Below, piece by piece: positions 24,285 through 32,551 of a DNA stretch of 64,000 nt. The notes under the pieces were generated by a model. The model was not told the origin of the DNA and searched no databases. It saw nothing but the letters and a program-made list of their open reading frames with translations. How positions within the stretch are numbered: position 1 is the first letter of the stretch; the number at the start of each line of letters is the position of its first letter. The position numbers and the translations under genes are program-made. The stretch covers positions 2,356,001 to 2,420,000 of the forward strand of contig NZ_CP170723.1 of assembly GCF_043099285.1 (NCBI RefSeq). Reading direction: 5' to 3'. This DNA comes from Oryzobacter telluris (GTDB lineage Bacteria; Actinomycetota; Actinomycetes; Actinomycetales; Dermatophilaceae).

Positions 24285-25568
24285 TCAGGCCGCCTCGAGG
24301 ATCGCGACGACGCCCTGCCCGCCGGCGGCGCAGATGGAGATGAGCCCGCGCGTGCCGGGGCCCTTCTCGTGGAGGAGCTTGGCGAGGGTCGCGACGATCC
24401 GTCCGCCGGTGGCCGCGAACGGGTGTCCGGCGGCCAGCGAGGAGCCGCTGACGTTGAGCTTCGCGCGGTCGATGGCGCCGAGCGGGGTCTCGCGGCCGAG
24501 GCGCTCACGGCAGAACTGCTCGCTCTCCCAGGCCGCCATGGTGGCCAGCACGGTGGCCGCGAAGGCCTCGTGGATCTCGTAGAGGTCGAAGTCCTGCAGG
24601 CTCAGTCCGTGGCGGTCGAGGAGCCGCGGGACGGCGTAGGCCGGGGCCATGAGCAGGCCCTCGTCGCCGGTGACGTAGTCGACCGAGCTGGTCTCGCCGT
24701 CGACGAGCCAGGCCAGCGGCTTGAGGCCGTGGGCGGCCGCCCACTCCTCCGAGCCGAGCAGCACCGCAGAGGCGCCGTCGGTGAGCGGGGTGGAGTTGCC
24801 GGCCGTCATCGTGGCGCCCTCGCCCGTGCCGAAGACCGTCCTGAGCGAGCCGAGCTTCTCCAGGGTCGTGTCGGCGCGCAGGTTCTGGTCGCGGGTGAGC
24901 CCGAGGTACGGGGTGAGGAGGTCGTCGAAGAAGCCGCGGTCGTAGGCGGCGGCGAGGTTGTGGTGGCTGGCCAGGGCCAGCTCGTCCTGGGCCTCGCGGG
25001 TGATGCCCCAGCGCTCGGCGGTGATGGCCATGTGCTCGCCCATCGTCATCCCGGTGCGCGGCTCCGTGGTGCCGGGCACCTGGACGCCGAGGTCGGTGGG
25101 GCGCAGCGTGAGCGCGGCCCTGGCGCGGTCGGCCGGGGTCTTGGCGCGGTTGAGGCGCAGGAGCTTGCGGCGCAGGCGCTCGGGCACGACGATCGGCGCG
25201 TCCGAGGCGGAGTCGACCCCACCGGCGATGCCGGAGTCGGCCTGGCCGAGCGCGATCTTGTTCGCGAGGAGGATGGCGGCCTCGAGCCCGGTCCCGCACG
25301 CCTGGGTGACGTCGTACGCCGGCGTGGTCGGCGCCAGGCTCGACCCGAGGACGGCCTCACGGGTGAGGTTGAAGTCGCGGGTGTGCTTGATGACGGCGCC
25401 CGCCACGACCTCGCCGAGCCGCTCCCCCGCCAGCCCGTACCGGGCCACGAGCCCCTCGATGGCCGCGGTGAGCATGTCCTGGTTCGACGCCTCGGCGTAC
25501 GCGCCGAACTGGCGGGCGAAGGGGATCCGGTTGCCGCCGAGGACGGCGGTGCGGCGGGTGGTGGCCAC
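24285..25568 (-). CDS. acetyl-CoA C-acetyltransferase (FadA2/FadI-type thiolase)
   Basis: 427-residue thiolase. The acylated cysteine is in TQACGTGLEA (C91). The C-terminal catalytic elements are HEAF, GHPFAATGGR and the second cysteine in SICAAGGQG. The GTG at 25568 is supported by AAGGAG 7-8 nt upstream. It is the first gene of the thiolase - FabG4 - MaoC operon and is divergent from a TetR gene 109 nt away. It condenses or cleaves acyl-CoAs; partners imply a cyclic fatty-acid route running with the adjacent reductase and hydratase. Confidence 0.92.
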   Translation of the reverse strand: MATTRRTAVLGGNRIPFARQFGAYAEASNQDMLTAAIEGLVARYGLAGERLGEVVAGAVIKHTRDFNLTREAVLGSSLAPTTPAYDVTQACGTGLEAAILLANKIALGQADSGIAGGVDSASDAPIVVPERLRRKLLRLNRAKTPADRARAALTLRPTDLGVQVPGTTEPRTGMTMGEHMAITAERWGITREAQDELALASHHNLAAAYDRGFFDDLLTPYLGLTRDQNLRADTTLEKLGSLRTVFGTGEGATMTAGNSTPLTDGASAVLLGSEEWAAAHGLKPLAWLVDGETSSVDYVTGDEGLLMAPAYAVPRLLDRHGLSLQDFDLYEIHEAFAATVLATMAAWESEQFCRERLGRETPLGAIDRAKLNVSGSSLAAGHPFAATGGRIVATLAKLLHEKGPGTRGLISICAAGGQGVVAILEAA

Positions 25569-25644
25569 GGGCAGGCTCCTTGGGTTCGTCGGGGCCCGGT
25601 CGGCGGCCGGTCGGCCGCGACGGGGTATCCGGTACGGACGGTAA

Positions 25645-25663
25645 CAGGTACCGCTGGTTCCTG
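25645..25663. promoter_or_regulatory. probable TetR operator between thiolase operon and tetR
   Basis: CAGGTACC-GCT-GGTTCCTG is a 19-bp palindrome with one mismatch per arm pair. It lies directly upstream of TACGGT (25665-25670), the likely tetR -10, and within 80 nt of the divergent thiolase start. The position suits binding by the adjacent TetR protein. Confidence 0.6.
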
Positions 25664-25677
25664 CTACGGTCCGGGGC

Positions 25678-26352
25678 ATGACCGAGACGCGCGCCACGCC
25701 CGACGGGCGCAGCTCGCGGTGGGACGAGCACCGGCTCGCCCGTCGTGCCGAGCTGGTGGAGGCGACCCTGCGCGCGGTCCGCGACCACGGCGCCGGTGTC
25801 GGCATGGACGAGGTGGCCACCGTGGCGGGCACCTCCAAGACCGTCTTCTACCGCCACTTCGCCGACCGCGCCGGCCTGTGGACCGCGGTGGCCGAGCGGG
25901 TCGACGCCACCATCGTGCGCGACCTCACCCGGGCCGCGGACTCCCCCGGCGGCGAGGGCGGCACGGCGCGCTCGCGGGTGCGGGCCGTCATCGCCGCCTA
26001 CCTCCACCTCGTCGAGACCGACCCGGAGGTGTACCGCTTCATCGTCACGGCCCCCATCGTCCCGCCCGGCGAGCGACCGAGCGGCGACGTCGCCGCCGGC
26101 ATGACCGACCGCATCGCCCGGCACGTGGCCGACCTCGTCGGCACGGGGCTCGGGGCCGACGGTGCCTCCCCCACCCCGCGGCTCTGGGGTGTCGCGGTGG
26201 TCGGGATGGTGCGGGCCACCGCCGACGCGTGGCTGGCGGCGGGCGGCGCCGACGGCGGCCAGAGCAGCGACGAGCTCGCCGATGACCTCACCCGGCTCGT
26301 GTGGGACGGCCTCGGCTCGCTGGCGGGTCTCCCCGCCACCCCCACCCGCTGA
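25678..26352 (+). CDS. TetR-family transcriptional regulator
   Basis: 224 residues. The N-terminal helix-turn-helix spans about 22-68, with VGMDEVATVAGTSKTVFYRHF as the HTH and the conserved Phe/Tyr of the family. The C-terminal part is a helical ligand domain of no recognised class. It is divergent from the thiolase-FabG4-MaoC operon and probably represses it and itself through the palindrome 15 nt upstream, perhaps with an acyl-CoA as ligand (inference). The message is likely leaderless: TACGGT ends 7 nt before the ATG. Confidence 0.9.
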   Translation: MTETRATPDGRSSRWDEHRLARRAELVEATLRAVRDHGAGVGMDEVATVAGTSKTVFYRHFADRAGLWTAVAERVDATIVRDLTRAADSPGGEGGTARSRVRAVIAAYLHLVETDPEVYRFIVTAPIVPPGERPSGDVAAGMTDRIARHVADLVGTGLGADGASPTPRLWGVAVVGMVRATADAWLAAGGADGGQSSDELADDLTRLVWDGLGSLAGLPATPTR

Positions 26353-26362
26353 CCCCACGTCC

Positions 26363-27622
26363 TCAGCCCCGCCACCACGGCCGCAGCGGCAGCCCGGTGG
26401 ACCCGTCGTCGTGGGGCCGCACCGCGAGCACCTGGTGCAGCTGCACCTCGCCGCGCTCGAAGCCGAGCCGCGAGCCGGCCATGTACAGGCCCCACACCCG
26501 CGCGGTGCCCTCGCCGACCTCGTCGACGCACTCGTCCCAGTTCGCGACGAGGTTGGCGCACCACTGGGCGAGGGTCAGCGCGTAGTGCGGCCGCAGGTTC
26601 TCCTCGTGGAGCACCTCGAGCCCGGTGTCCTGCGCGGCGCTGATGATCCGCCCCGAGCCGGTGAGCTCGCCGTCGGGGAAGACGTACCGGTCGATGAACG
26701 GCCCGATCTCCTGGTGGCGGTTGTGCGGCCGGGTGATGCAGTGGTTGAGCAGCGTGCCTCCGGGGCGCAACCGGTCGCGGATGAAGCGGAAGTACGCCGG
26801 GTACTGGCGCACGCCGACGTGCTCGGTGAGCCCGATGGACGAGACGGCGTCGAAGCCGGTCTCGGTGACGTCGCGGTAGTCGCCGTGCCGGACCTCCGCG
26901 AGGTCGGTGAGTCCGTCGTCGGCGATGGCCTTGCGCGCCCACTGCGCCTGCTCGCGCGAGAGGGTGACTCCCGTGACGTGCACGCCGCGCCGCGCCGCGT
27001 GGCGGGCCATCCCGCCCCAGCCACAGCCGATGTCGAGGAGCCGGTCACCCTCGCGCAACCCGAGCTTGTCGAACACGAGCCGGAACTTGTTCTCCTGGGC
27101 CTGTTCCAGCGTCGCGTCGCGGTCGGGGTAGCAGGCGCAGGTGTAGGCCATCGTGGGGCCGAGGACGAGCTCGTAGAACCGGTTGGAGACGTCGTAGTGC
27201 CGGTGGATCGCCTCGGCGTCGCGGGTGACCGAGTGTCGCAGACCCTCGGCGGCGCGCCGCCACCGCGGCAGGTGCTCCTGGGGTGGCGGAGGCGGCGGGG
27301 TGAGGCCGCGGACCCCGAGGGCGCGGGCGGCCTCGAGCGCCGTGGCGGGCGAGGGGCGGCGGAACCGGACCGCGGCGAGGTCGACGAGGACGTCGTACGG
27401 GTCGCCGGGGTGGACCCCGTCGATCTCGAGGTCACCGGCGACGTAGGCGCGGGCGAGCCCGAGGTCGCCGGGTGCGGTGGCGAGGTAGGCGACGGCTCGG
27501 GGCGTGCGCAGCCGCAGGGTGCGTGGGGCGTCGGGCGGTCCGAGGGACGACCCGTCGTAGGCACGCAGGCCGACGGTCAGTGGGCCGTCGACGACGGCGT
27601 CGACGAGCTCGGCGATGGACAT
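26363..27622 (-). CDS. bfaB: fatty-acid 10-methyltransferase, BfaB/UfaA1/TmsB type (cyclopropane synthase family)
   Basis: 419-residue SAM-dependent methyltransferase of the cyclopropane-fatty-acyl-phospholipid synthase family. Seen: HYDVSNRFYELVLG (142-155), SAM motif I LLDIGCGWGGMA (196-207), and SSIGLTEHVG. It lies in an operon behind a BfaA-like FAD oxidoreductase, as do the enzymes that methylenate oleoyl chains and reduce the product to 10-methylstearate (tuberculostearate). Context rather than sequence alone separates it from true cyclopropane synthases. The reaction is on membrane phospholipid acyl chains. Confidence 0.87.
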   Translation of the reverse strand: MSIAELVDAVVDGPLTVGLRAYDGSSLGPPDAPRTLRLRTPRAVAYLATAPGDLGLARAYVAGDLEIDGVHPGDPYDVLVDLAAVRFRRPSPATALEAARALGVRGLTPPPPPPQEHLPRWRRAAEGLRHSVTRDAEAIHRHYDVSNRFYELVLGPTMAYTCACYPDRDATLEQAQENKFRLVFDKLGLREGDRLLDIGCGWGGMARHAARRGVHVTGVTLSREQAQWARKAIADDGLTDLAEVRHGDYRDVTETGFDAVSSIGLTEHVGVRQYPAYFRFIRDRLRPGGTLLNHCITRPHNRHQEIGPFIDRYVFPDGELTGSGRIISAAQDTGLEVLHEENLRPHYALTLAQWCANLVANWDECVDEVGEGTARVWGLYMAGSRLGFERGEVQLHQVLAVRPHDDGSTGLPLRPWWRG

Positions 27623-27670
27623 GGACGTGCACTCCCTCCGTGAGGTGGTCGGTGGTGGCGGCGGGCCGGG

Positions 27671-29050
27671 TCAGGCGCCCCGGACCGCCTTGGCGTAGAG
27701 GTCGGGGAAGCGGCCGCCGGGGTCCCAGCGCTGCTTGAGGGCGCGGTACTCCTCGCCCCCGTAGAGCCGGTCGAACTCCTCGCGGTCGTAGAACGACTCG
27801 GAGTACAGCGACTTGTGGCCGCCGGCGTCGCGGACCCGGTCCTCGATGCGCCGGTTGGTCGCCCCCGGCCCGGCCGCCGCGTCCACCGGGACCGTGGACC
27901 AGAAGCCGACGTTGACGTAGGTCTCGCCGGGCCGCAGCGGGTAGAGGGTCCACGGCCGGTCGCTGCGCAGGCGGAGGGGGCACAGCCAGACCGGCTCGAT
28001 CGGCACCTCGCGCAGGAACCAGCGCAGGAAGTCGGCCGTGGCGGAGAGCGGGACCTCGACGTCCTGGACGACGCGCTCGCGCGGTGGCCGGCCGCGGAGG
28101 GCCTCGAGCCGGTCGGCGACCGAGAAGCGGCGGTCGAGGGCGACGAGGCGCCAGTACACGCTGCTGCGCAGCCACCGCCTCGGCCAGAGCCGGCGCACCC
28201 GCGGGTCCTGGGCGCCGAACGCCCGCGAGCACCAGAACCAGTCGGTGTCCCACCGCCACAGGTAGTCGTGCGTCGTGAGGACGTCGCGCCGCGGCGTCGG
28301 GCCGTCGTGCTGGAGGGAGCGGTAGAACACTGCGTCGCCCGTGTACTCGCTCGTGGGCCCCCTCTCGTCGGTGCGGGCTCCGAGGACGAGGTAGGCCTCG
28401 TCATCGGAGAAGACCACGCCGTCGACGTAGTCGACCTCCTCGCCCTCCCACGCGCCGCTGGCGACGACGGTGCCCAGCCCGTCGACGAGCGAGCCGACGT
28501 CGTGGAAGCGCACGTGCCGCAGCGACACGGTGCGCCCCACCGGCTCGAGCTGGATGCGCAGCCGGGTGGCGTAGCCGAGGGTGCCGTAGGAGTTCGGGAA
28601 GCCGCGGTGGAGGTCGGGGTGGCGCTCGGGCGACGCCGTGACGACCTCGCCGTCGGCGGTGAGGACGTCGAGCTCGAGCACCGACTCGTGCGGCAGGCCG
28701 TTGCGCCACGAGGCCGACTCGATGCCGAGGCCGGTGACCGCGCCCCCGAGCGTGATGGTCCGCAGCTGCGGGACGACGAGCGGGGTGAGCCCGTGCGCGA
28801 GGGTGGCGTCGACGAGGTCCTCGTAGGTGCACATGCCCTGGACGTCGGCGGTGCGGGCCACGGGGTCGATGGCGACGACCCCGGTGAGGCCGCTGGTGTC
28901 CAGGCCCGGCCCGGTGGCCTGCGTGCGGCCGCGGAACAGGTTGGAGGTGCGCTTGGCCAGGCGCACCGGAGCGCCGGCCGGGATGGCGCGGTGGCTGGCG
29001 ACGAGGCGCTCGACCCCGGCGTCGTGGGAGGTGCCGAGGACCGTGGTCAT
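27671..29050 (-). CDS. bfaA: FAD-dependent 10-methylene fatty-acid reductase, BfaA/TmsA type
   Basis: 459-residue PCMH-type FAD oxidoreductase. The FAD-binding segment TITLGGAVTGLGIESASWRNG and downstream SYGTLGYATRLRIQL are typical of the GlcD/DIMINUTO-like group. Its place directly upstream of the cyclopropane-synthase-family gene matches the bfaA-bfaB pair for tuberculostearic acid, where it would reduce the 10-methylene group with NADPH. The ATG overlaps the stop of the MOSC gene (ATGA). The third gene found in some such operons (TmsC/Rv0448c) is not present here. Confidence 0.85.
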   Translation of the reverse strand: MTTVLGTSHDAGVERLVASHRAIPAGAPVRLAKRTSNLFRGRTQATGPGLDTSGLTGVVAIDPVARTADVQGMCTYEDLVDATLAHGLTPLVVPQLRTITLGGAVTGLGIESASWRNGLPHESVLELDVLTADGEVVTASPERHPDLHRGFPNSYGTLGYATRLRIQLEPVGRTVSLRHVRFHDVGSLVDGLGTVVASGAWEGEEVDYVDGVVFSDDEAYLVLGARTDERGPTSEYTGDAVFYRSLQHDGPTPRRDVLTTHDYLWRWDTDWFWCSRAFGAQDPRVRRLWPRRWLRSSVYWRLVALDRRFSVADRLEALRGRPPRERVVQDVEVPLSATADFLRWFLREVPIEPVWLCPLRLRSDRPWTLYPLRPGETYVNVGFWSTVPVDAAAGPGATNRRIEDRVRDAGGHKSLYSESFYDREEFDRLYGGEEYRALKQRWDPGGRFPDLYAKAVRGA

Positions 29051-29382
29051 CCGGGCTCCACGGTGTCCCCGACCTTCACCCAGCCCTCCGCGCCGACGGC
29101 GGCGTACAGGCCGGCGCAGGCGTTGCCCGTGGGCTCGACGGCGAGGACGACCTCGCCGATGCGCAGGACTCCTCCGTGGAGGGCCTCGACCTGCGCGGTG
29201 GGGACGTCGAGGACGAGGTTGGCCCGCGTGGTGGGCGAGTCGGCCCCCACGAGCGACACCGCGGCCTTCTTCGGCCGGTCACCCTCCAGGCCGTCGGCCG
29301 TGACGTGCACGGCCTCGACCTCGACGCCGGGCTCGCCGCGCGTCGGGTAGGTGTGGATGGACCGGACCCGGATGACGTCCAT
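29047..29382 (-). CDS. small MOSC-domain-like protein
   Basis: 111 residues with the beta-barrel pattern of MOSC domains (TADGLEGDR, VSLVGADS, GNACAGLYAAV). The single conserved-type cysteine is in GNACAGL. MOSC domains handle molybdenum cofactor or sulfur carrier chemistry, but this is a minimal version without a partner domain. ATG at 29382 is used; GTG at 29397 is in frame. It is the first gene of the bfaAB operon and overlaps bfaA by 4 nt. A link to fatty-acid branching is not established. Confidence 0.75.
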   Translation of the reverse strand: MDVIRVRSIHTYPTRGEPGVEVEAVHVTADGLEGDRPKKAAVSLVGADSPTTRANLVLDVPTAQVEALHGGVLRIGEVVLAVEPTGNACAGLYAAVGAEGWVKVGDTVEPG

Positions 29383-29478
29383 ACCGACATCGTGCACCCG
29401 CGCACCGACATCGCCGCTGTCATTTCGCTGTGGACCGCCGACGCGAACGCCCCCGACGACGAGGTCGCGGGGGCGCAG

Positions 29479-29555
29479 TGGTGGATGTGGAGGGACTCGA
29501 ACCCCCGACCTCTCGCGTGTGAAGCGAACGCTCTAACCAGCTGAGCTACACATCC
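29479..29555 (-). tRNA. tRNA-Val (anticodon CAC)
   Basis: Acceptor arms GGATGTG/CACATCC pair, the D-arm TAGCTCAGCTGGTTAGAGC and T-arm GGTTCGAGTCC are canonical, and the anticodon loop TTCACAC reads CAC (valine, GTG codons). The 3' CCA is encoded (29479-29481). Confidence 0.97.
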
Positions 29556-29577
29556 GGGTGCCGTACGGCCTGCCGAG

Positions 29578-29606
29578 GATATACGGAGCCGTGGAGCCAT
29601 CGGAAA
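29578..29606 (-). promoter_or_regulatory. promoter of tRNA-Val(CAC)
   Basis: On the minus strand TTTCCG (29601-29606) and TATATC (29578-29583) are separated by 17 nt. The -10 ends 23 nt before the tRNA 5' end. Confidence 0.5.
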
Positions 29607-29636
29607 TCGACCCGGCGGGTCGGCCCCGACGAGGCC

Positions 29637-30086
29637 TCAGAGGCCCACGGACGTGTGCAGCCAGCCCGCCACGTTGCCCGGCACGAACGAGGGGATCCCG
29701 GTGAACCAGAGCACCAGCCAGATCGCCCCGGCCACGACGAGGGCGCAGGCCAGGGCCAGCAGCCCCTTGACCCACCAGGCCTGCTGCTTCGCCCACGACT
29801 CCCACGCCCGGACCCTGGTCTTGACGAAGTCGAGCAGCCGGGCGGCCGGCTCGAACTCCGAGGCCCACACCGCGATGCCGAGGATGACGATGAGCCAGCC
29901 GGGACCGGGCAGCGGCACGAGGATGAGCCCGCCGACGACGAGGACCAGCCCCGTGAGGAAGACGACGCCGCGGTAGATGCGCAGCGAGTGCGGGTTGGAC
30001 CGGATGCGGCGTCGCCACGCCCAGTCCTTCTCGTCGTCGCTGGGGTCGCGGAAGAGCCGGCTCGGCTTCGTCTGCTGGTCGCTCAC
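29637..30086 (-). CDS. PGPGW-motif transmembrane protein
   Basis: 149 residues. Two hydrophobic hairpins are visible: residues 40-78, broken by the signature PLPGPGWLIVILG (58-70), and 108-130. The N-terminus is charged and cytoplasmic-looking. This is the small actinobacterial PGPGW membrane family of unknown function (TIGR02611-like, from memory). GTG start at 30086 overlaps the pabC stop (GTGA), so it is translationally coupled to folate-pathway genes, though no functional link is evident. Confidence 0.8.
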   Translation of the reverse strand: MSDQQTKPSRLFRDPSDDEKDWAWRRRIRSNPHSLRIYRGVVFLTGLVLVVGGLILVPLPGPGWLIVILGIAVWASEFEPAARLLDFVKTRVRAWESWAKQQAWWVKGLLALACALVVAGAIWLVLWFTGIPSFVPGNVAGWLHTSVGL

Positions 30087-30925
30087 GGGTCCATGCCCTT
30101 CTCGACGTGCCGGTCCCAGACCTCGCGCACGCGAGCGGTGACGGGACCGGGGGCGGGCAGGTCGCGCCCGTCGAGCACGGACACGGGGAAGACGTCCTTG
30201 ATCGAGGAGGTGAGGAAGACCTCGTCGGCGCGCTCGAGGACCTCCAGCGGCAGGGCCTGCTCGACGACCTCCAGGCCCTCGTGGGCGCACCACTCGAGGA
30301 CGAGCTCGCGGGTGATCCCGGCCAGGCAGCCGCTGTCGAGCGGCGGGGTGCGCACCACCCCGTCGGTGACGACGAAGACGTTGCTGCCGGTGGCCTCGCA
30401 CAGCTCGCCGCGGGTGTTGGCGAACAGCGCCTCGACGGCTCCGTGAGCCTTGGCCCGGGCGAGGGCGATGACGTTGTCGGCGTACGAGGTGGTCTTCAGG
30501 CCGGCGGTCGCGGCCCGCTCGTTGCGCACCCACGGGACGGTGACGACGGCGCCGTGCGCGTCAGGGCGGGCGTGCGGCACGGCGGTGACGATGGTCGTGA
30601 GGGCCGAGTCGAGGCGGTCGGACCCGAGTGGCCCGCGTCCCCCGGTGACCGTGACCCGCAGGCGGCCGAAGTCGATCGGCTCTCCGTCGAGGACGGCCTC
30701 GACCCCGCGGCGGATCGCGTCGTGGTCTGCGGCCGGGAGCCCCAGCCCGGCCATGGTGCGGTCGAGGCGACGCAGGTGGCGCGTCATCGCGAACGGGACA
30801 CCGCCGTCGATCTTCGCCGTCTCGAACGCGCCGTCGCCCACGGTGACGCCGTGGTCGACGGCGCTCACCGCCGGGGCGTCGGCGTCGACGAGCACGCCGT
30901 CGACCCAGACCCTGATCCCGCTCAT
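30083..30925 (-). CDS. pabC: aminodeoxychorismate lyase (class IV aminotransferase fold)
   Basis: 280-residue PLP enzyme of fold-type IV. The Schiff-base lysine is in GLKTTSYADN (K144), with ALFANTRGELCEATGSNVFVV and the C-terminal DEVFLTSSIKDVFPV typical of PabC and branched-chain aminotransferases. Being 3 nt downstream of pabB favours 4-amino-4-deoxychorismate lyase, giving p-aminobenzoate and pyruvate for folate. A D-amino-acid or branched-chain aminotransferase is the alternative. Confidence 0.85.
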   Translation of the reverse strand: MSGIRVWVDGVLVDADAPAVSAVDHGVTVGDGAFETAKIDGGVPFAMTRHLRRLDRTMAGLGLPAADHDAIRRGVEAVLDGEPIDFGRLRVTVTGGRGPLGSDRLDSALTTIVTAVPHARPDAHGAVVTVPWVRNERAATAGLKTTSYADNVIALARAKAHGAVEALFANTRGELCEATGSNVFVVTDGVVRTPPLDSGCLAGITRELVLEWCAHEGLEVVEQALPLEVLERADEVFLTSSIKDVFPVSVLDGRDLPAPGPVTARVREVWDRHVEKGMDP

Positions 30926-30928
30926 GCC

Positions 30929-31963
30929 CTACACCCTTCCAGACGCGACGTCGGCACCCGAGGCGATCCCGACCAGACGCGCCGCCTTCAGCTCGGTCTC
31001 GTCCCACTCCTGAACGGCCACGCTGCCCCAGGTGATCCCGGCGCCGGTGCCGAACCTCAGCACCCGCTGGCCATCCGCCGTCCGGTCGGCCCAGAACGTG
31101 CGGATGCCGACGGCCAGCTCGGCCTCGTCGCGGTCGGCGTCGACCCAGCCCACCGCCCCGCAGTACGGGCCGCGCGGCACCGGTTCGAGGTCGCGGATGG
31201 CGAGCAGCGCCGTGTGCTTCGGCGCCCCGCTGACCGAGCCGGGCGGGAAGGTCGCGCGCAGGATCTCGGGCCAGCCGACGCCGTCGCGCAGCCGGCCACT
31301 GACGTCGGAGACGAGGTGGACCAGCCCGGGGTGCTCCTCGACCCGGCAGAGGTGGTCGACCTCCACCGTCCCGGGTCGGCTCACCGGGGCGAGGTCGTGG
31401 CGCACGAGGTCGACGATCATGACGTTCTCGGCGTGGTCCTTGGCCAGGAGCCCTTCGGCCGTGGGTGCGGTGCCCTTGATCGGCCGCGACGTCAGCCGGT
31501 CGCCGCGGCGCACGAGGAAGGCCTCGGGCGAGGCGCAGGCCACCTCCAGCCCGGCCTCGGGCAGGTCGATGGTCGCGGCGTACGGGGCCGGGTTGCCTGC
31601 GGCCAGATGGGTGCCGAGCGCGGCGATGGACGCGTCCTCGGCGAGGTCGTGCTCCAGGACGCGGCAGAGGTTGACCTGGTAGACCGTGCCGGCCGCGATG
31701 CGGCGCCGGATCTCGTCGACGCCGGCGACGTACGCGTGGCGGTCCAGGCTGGTGCGCCACTCGCCGGCCAGCGGCGCCCACGGGCCCGAGGGGGCGGCCG
31801 GCGCGGCACGCTCGACCTCGGCCATCCGCACGGCCGTGAAGTGCCCCTCGAAGGTCGAGACGACCGTCCAGAAGCCCGTGGTGAGGTCGGCCGGGTCGTG
31901 GGTGACCTGCGCGACCCCCCGGGCCACGACTCCCCCGAACCTCGCCTCCGACACGCCCCGCAT
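30929..31963 (-). CDS. pabB: aminodeoxychorismate synthase component I
   Basis: 344 residues corresponding to the chorismate-binding domain only. Signatures: YQVNLCRVLEHDL, the PIKGTAPT motif (with Lys rather than the Arg of some anthranilate synthases), DLVRHDLAPV, and FPPGSVSGAPKHTALLAI. It aminates chorismate to 4-amino-4-deoxychorismate using ammonia from a PabA-type glutaminase not seen here. It lacks the N-terminal regulatory domain of TrpE. ATG at 31963 (a GTG at 31954 is possible). It precedes pabC. Confidence 0.88.
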   Translation of the reverse strand: MRGVSEARFGGVVARGVAQVTHDPADLTTGFWTVVSTFEGHFTAVRMAEVERAAPAAPSGPWAPLAGEWRTSLDRHAYVAGVDEIRRRIAAGTVYQVNLCRVLEHDLAEDASIAALGTHLAAGNPAPYAATIDLPEAGLEVACASPEAFLVRRGDRLTSRPIKGTAPTAEGLLAKDHAENVMIVDLVRHDLAPVSRPGTVEVDHLCRVEEHPGLVHLVSDVSGRLRDGVGWPEILRATFPPGSVSGAPKHTALLAIRDLEPVPRGPYCGAVGWVDADRDEAELAVGIRTFWADRTADGQRVLRFGTGAGITWGSVAVQEWDETELKAARLVGIASGADVASGRV

Positions 31964-31986
31964 CGTATGCGGCACACGAACCGCCG

Positions 31987-32499
31987 TCAGACGGTGGCGG
32001 GGACCACGTCGGCCACCGTGTGCCCCCAGGAGCGGGCGCGGTCCAGCTCGTGGGCCTCGAGCGGGCCCGACGTCCCCGCGACCCAGAAGCTCTCCGGCGG
32101 CGCGGCGCGCGGCATCCCGTGGCGGTGCAGCCGCCGGTCGGCGGCGTGGGCGGCCGAACCCGGGAGCCGGCGCACGCGGGACACGCGCGTGTCGAACGCC
32201 GCGACCCACGTCTGCGGTGCCTCGGGTAGCGCGTCGACCCACTCGCGCAGACCGGCCTCCGGGTGGCGCACCGTGCCGCCCTGCTCGAGGGCGTCGTGCC
32301 GGGTCGAGGGCCGCGTCATCGAGAACGCGTGGGTCGGCCCTCCCACGACGAGCAGGTCGACCCCCTCGACTCCCGACGGGGCCGCACCCACCTCGCGCAC
32401 GTCCACCGACATCACCTCGGCGATGCCGTCGGCGACCGCCCGCGCGACTCGCTCGGTGTTCCCCCAGAACGACTCGTAGACCACCAGTGCCCTGCTCAT
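31987..32499 (-). CDS. flavodoxin-domain protein
   Basis: 170 residues. The N-terminal FMN phosphate-binding loop is ALVVYESFWGNTERVA (T/S-x-T-G/N-x-T variant), followed by DLLVVGGPTHAFSM, as in short flavodoxins. The C-terminal region is arginine-rich and less typical. It could act as an electron carrier or FMN-dependent oxygenase partner. GGAGG precedes the ATG at 32499 by about 6 nt. Confidence 0.8.
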   Translation of the reverse strand: MSRALVVYESFWGNTERVARAVADGIAEVMSVDVREVGAAPSGVEGVDLLVVGGPTHAFSMTRPSTRHDALEQGGTVRHPEAGLREWVDALPEAPQTWVAAFDTRVSRVRRLPGSAAHAADRRLHRHGMPRAAPPESFWVAGTSGPLEAHELDRARSWGHTVADVVPATV

Positions 32500-32551
32500 C
32501 TCGACCTCCGTGGGGCGGTCCCCGAGCTGGGGACCGGGCCCCATCTCCACC

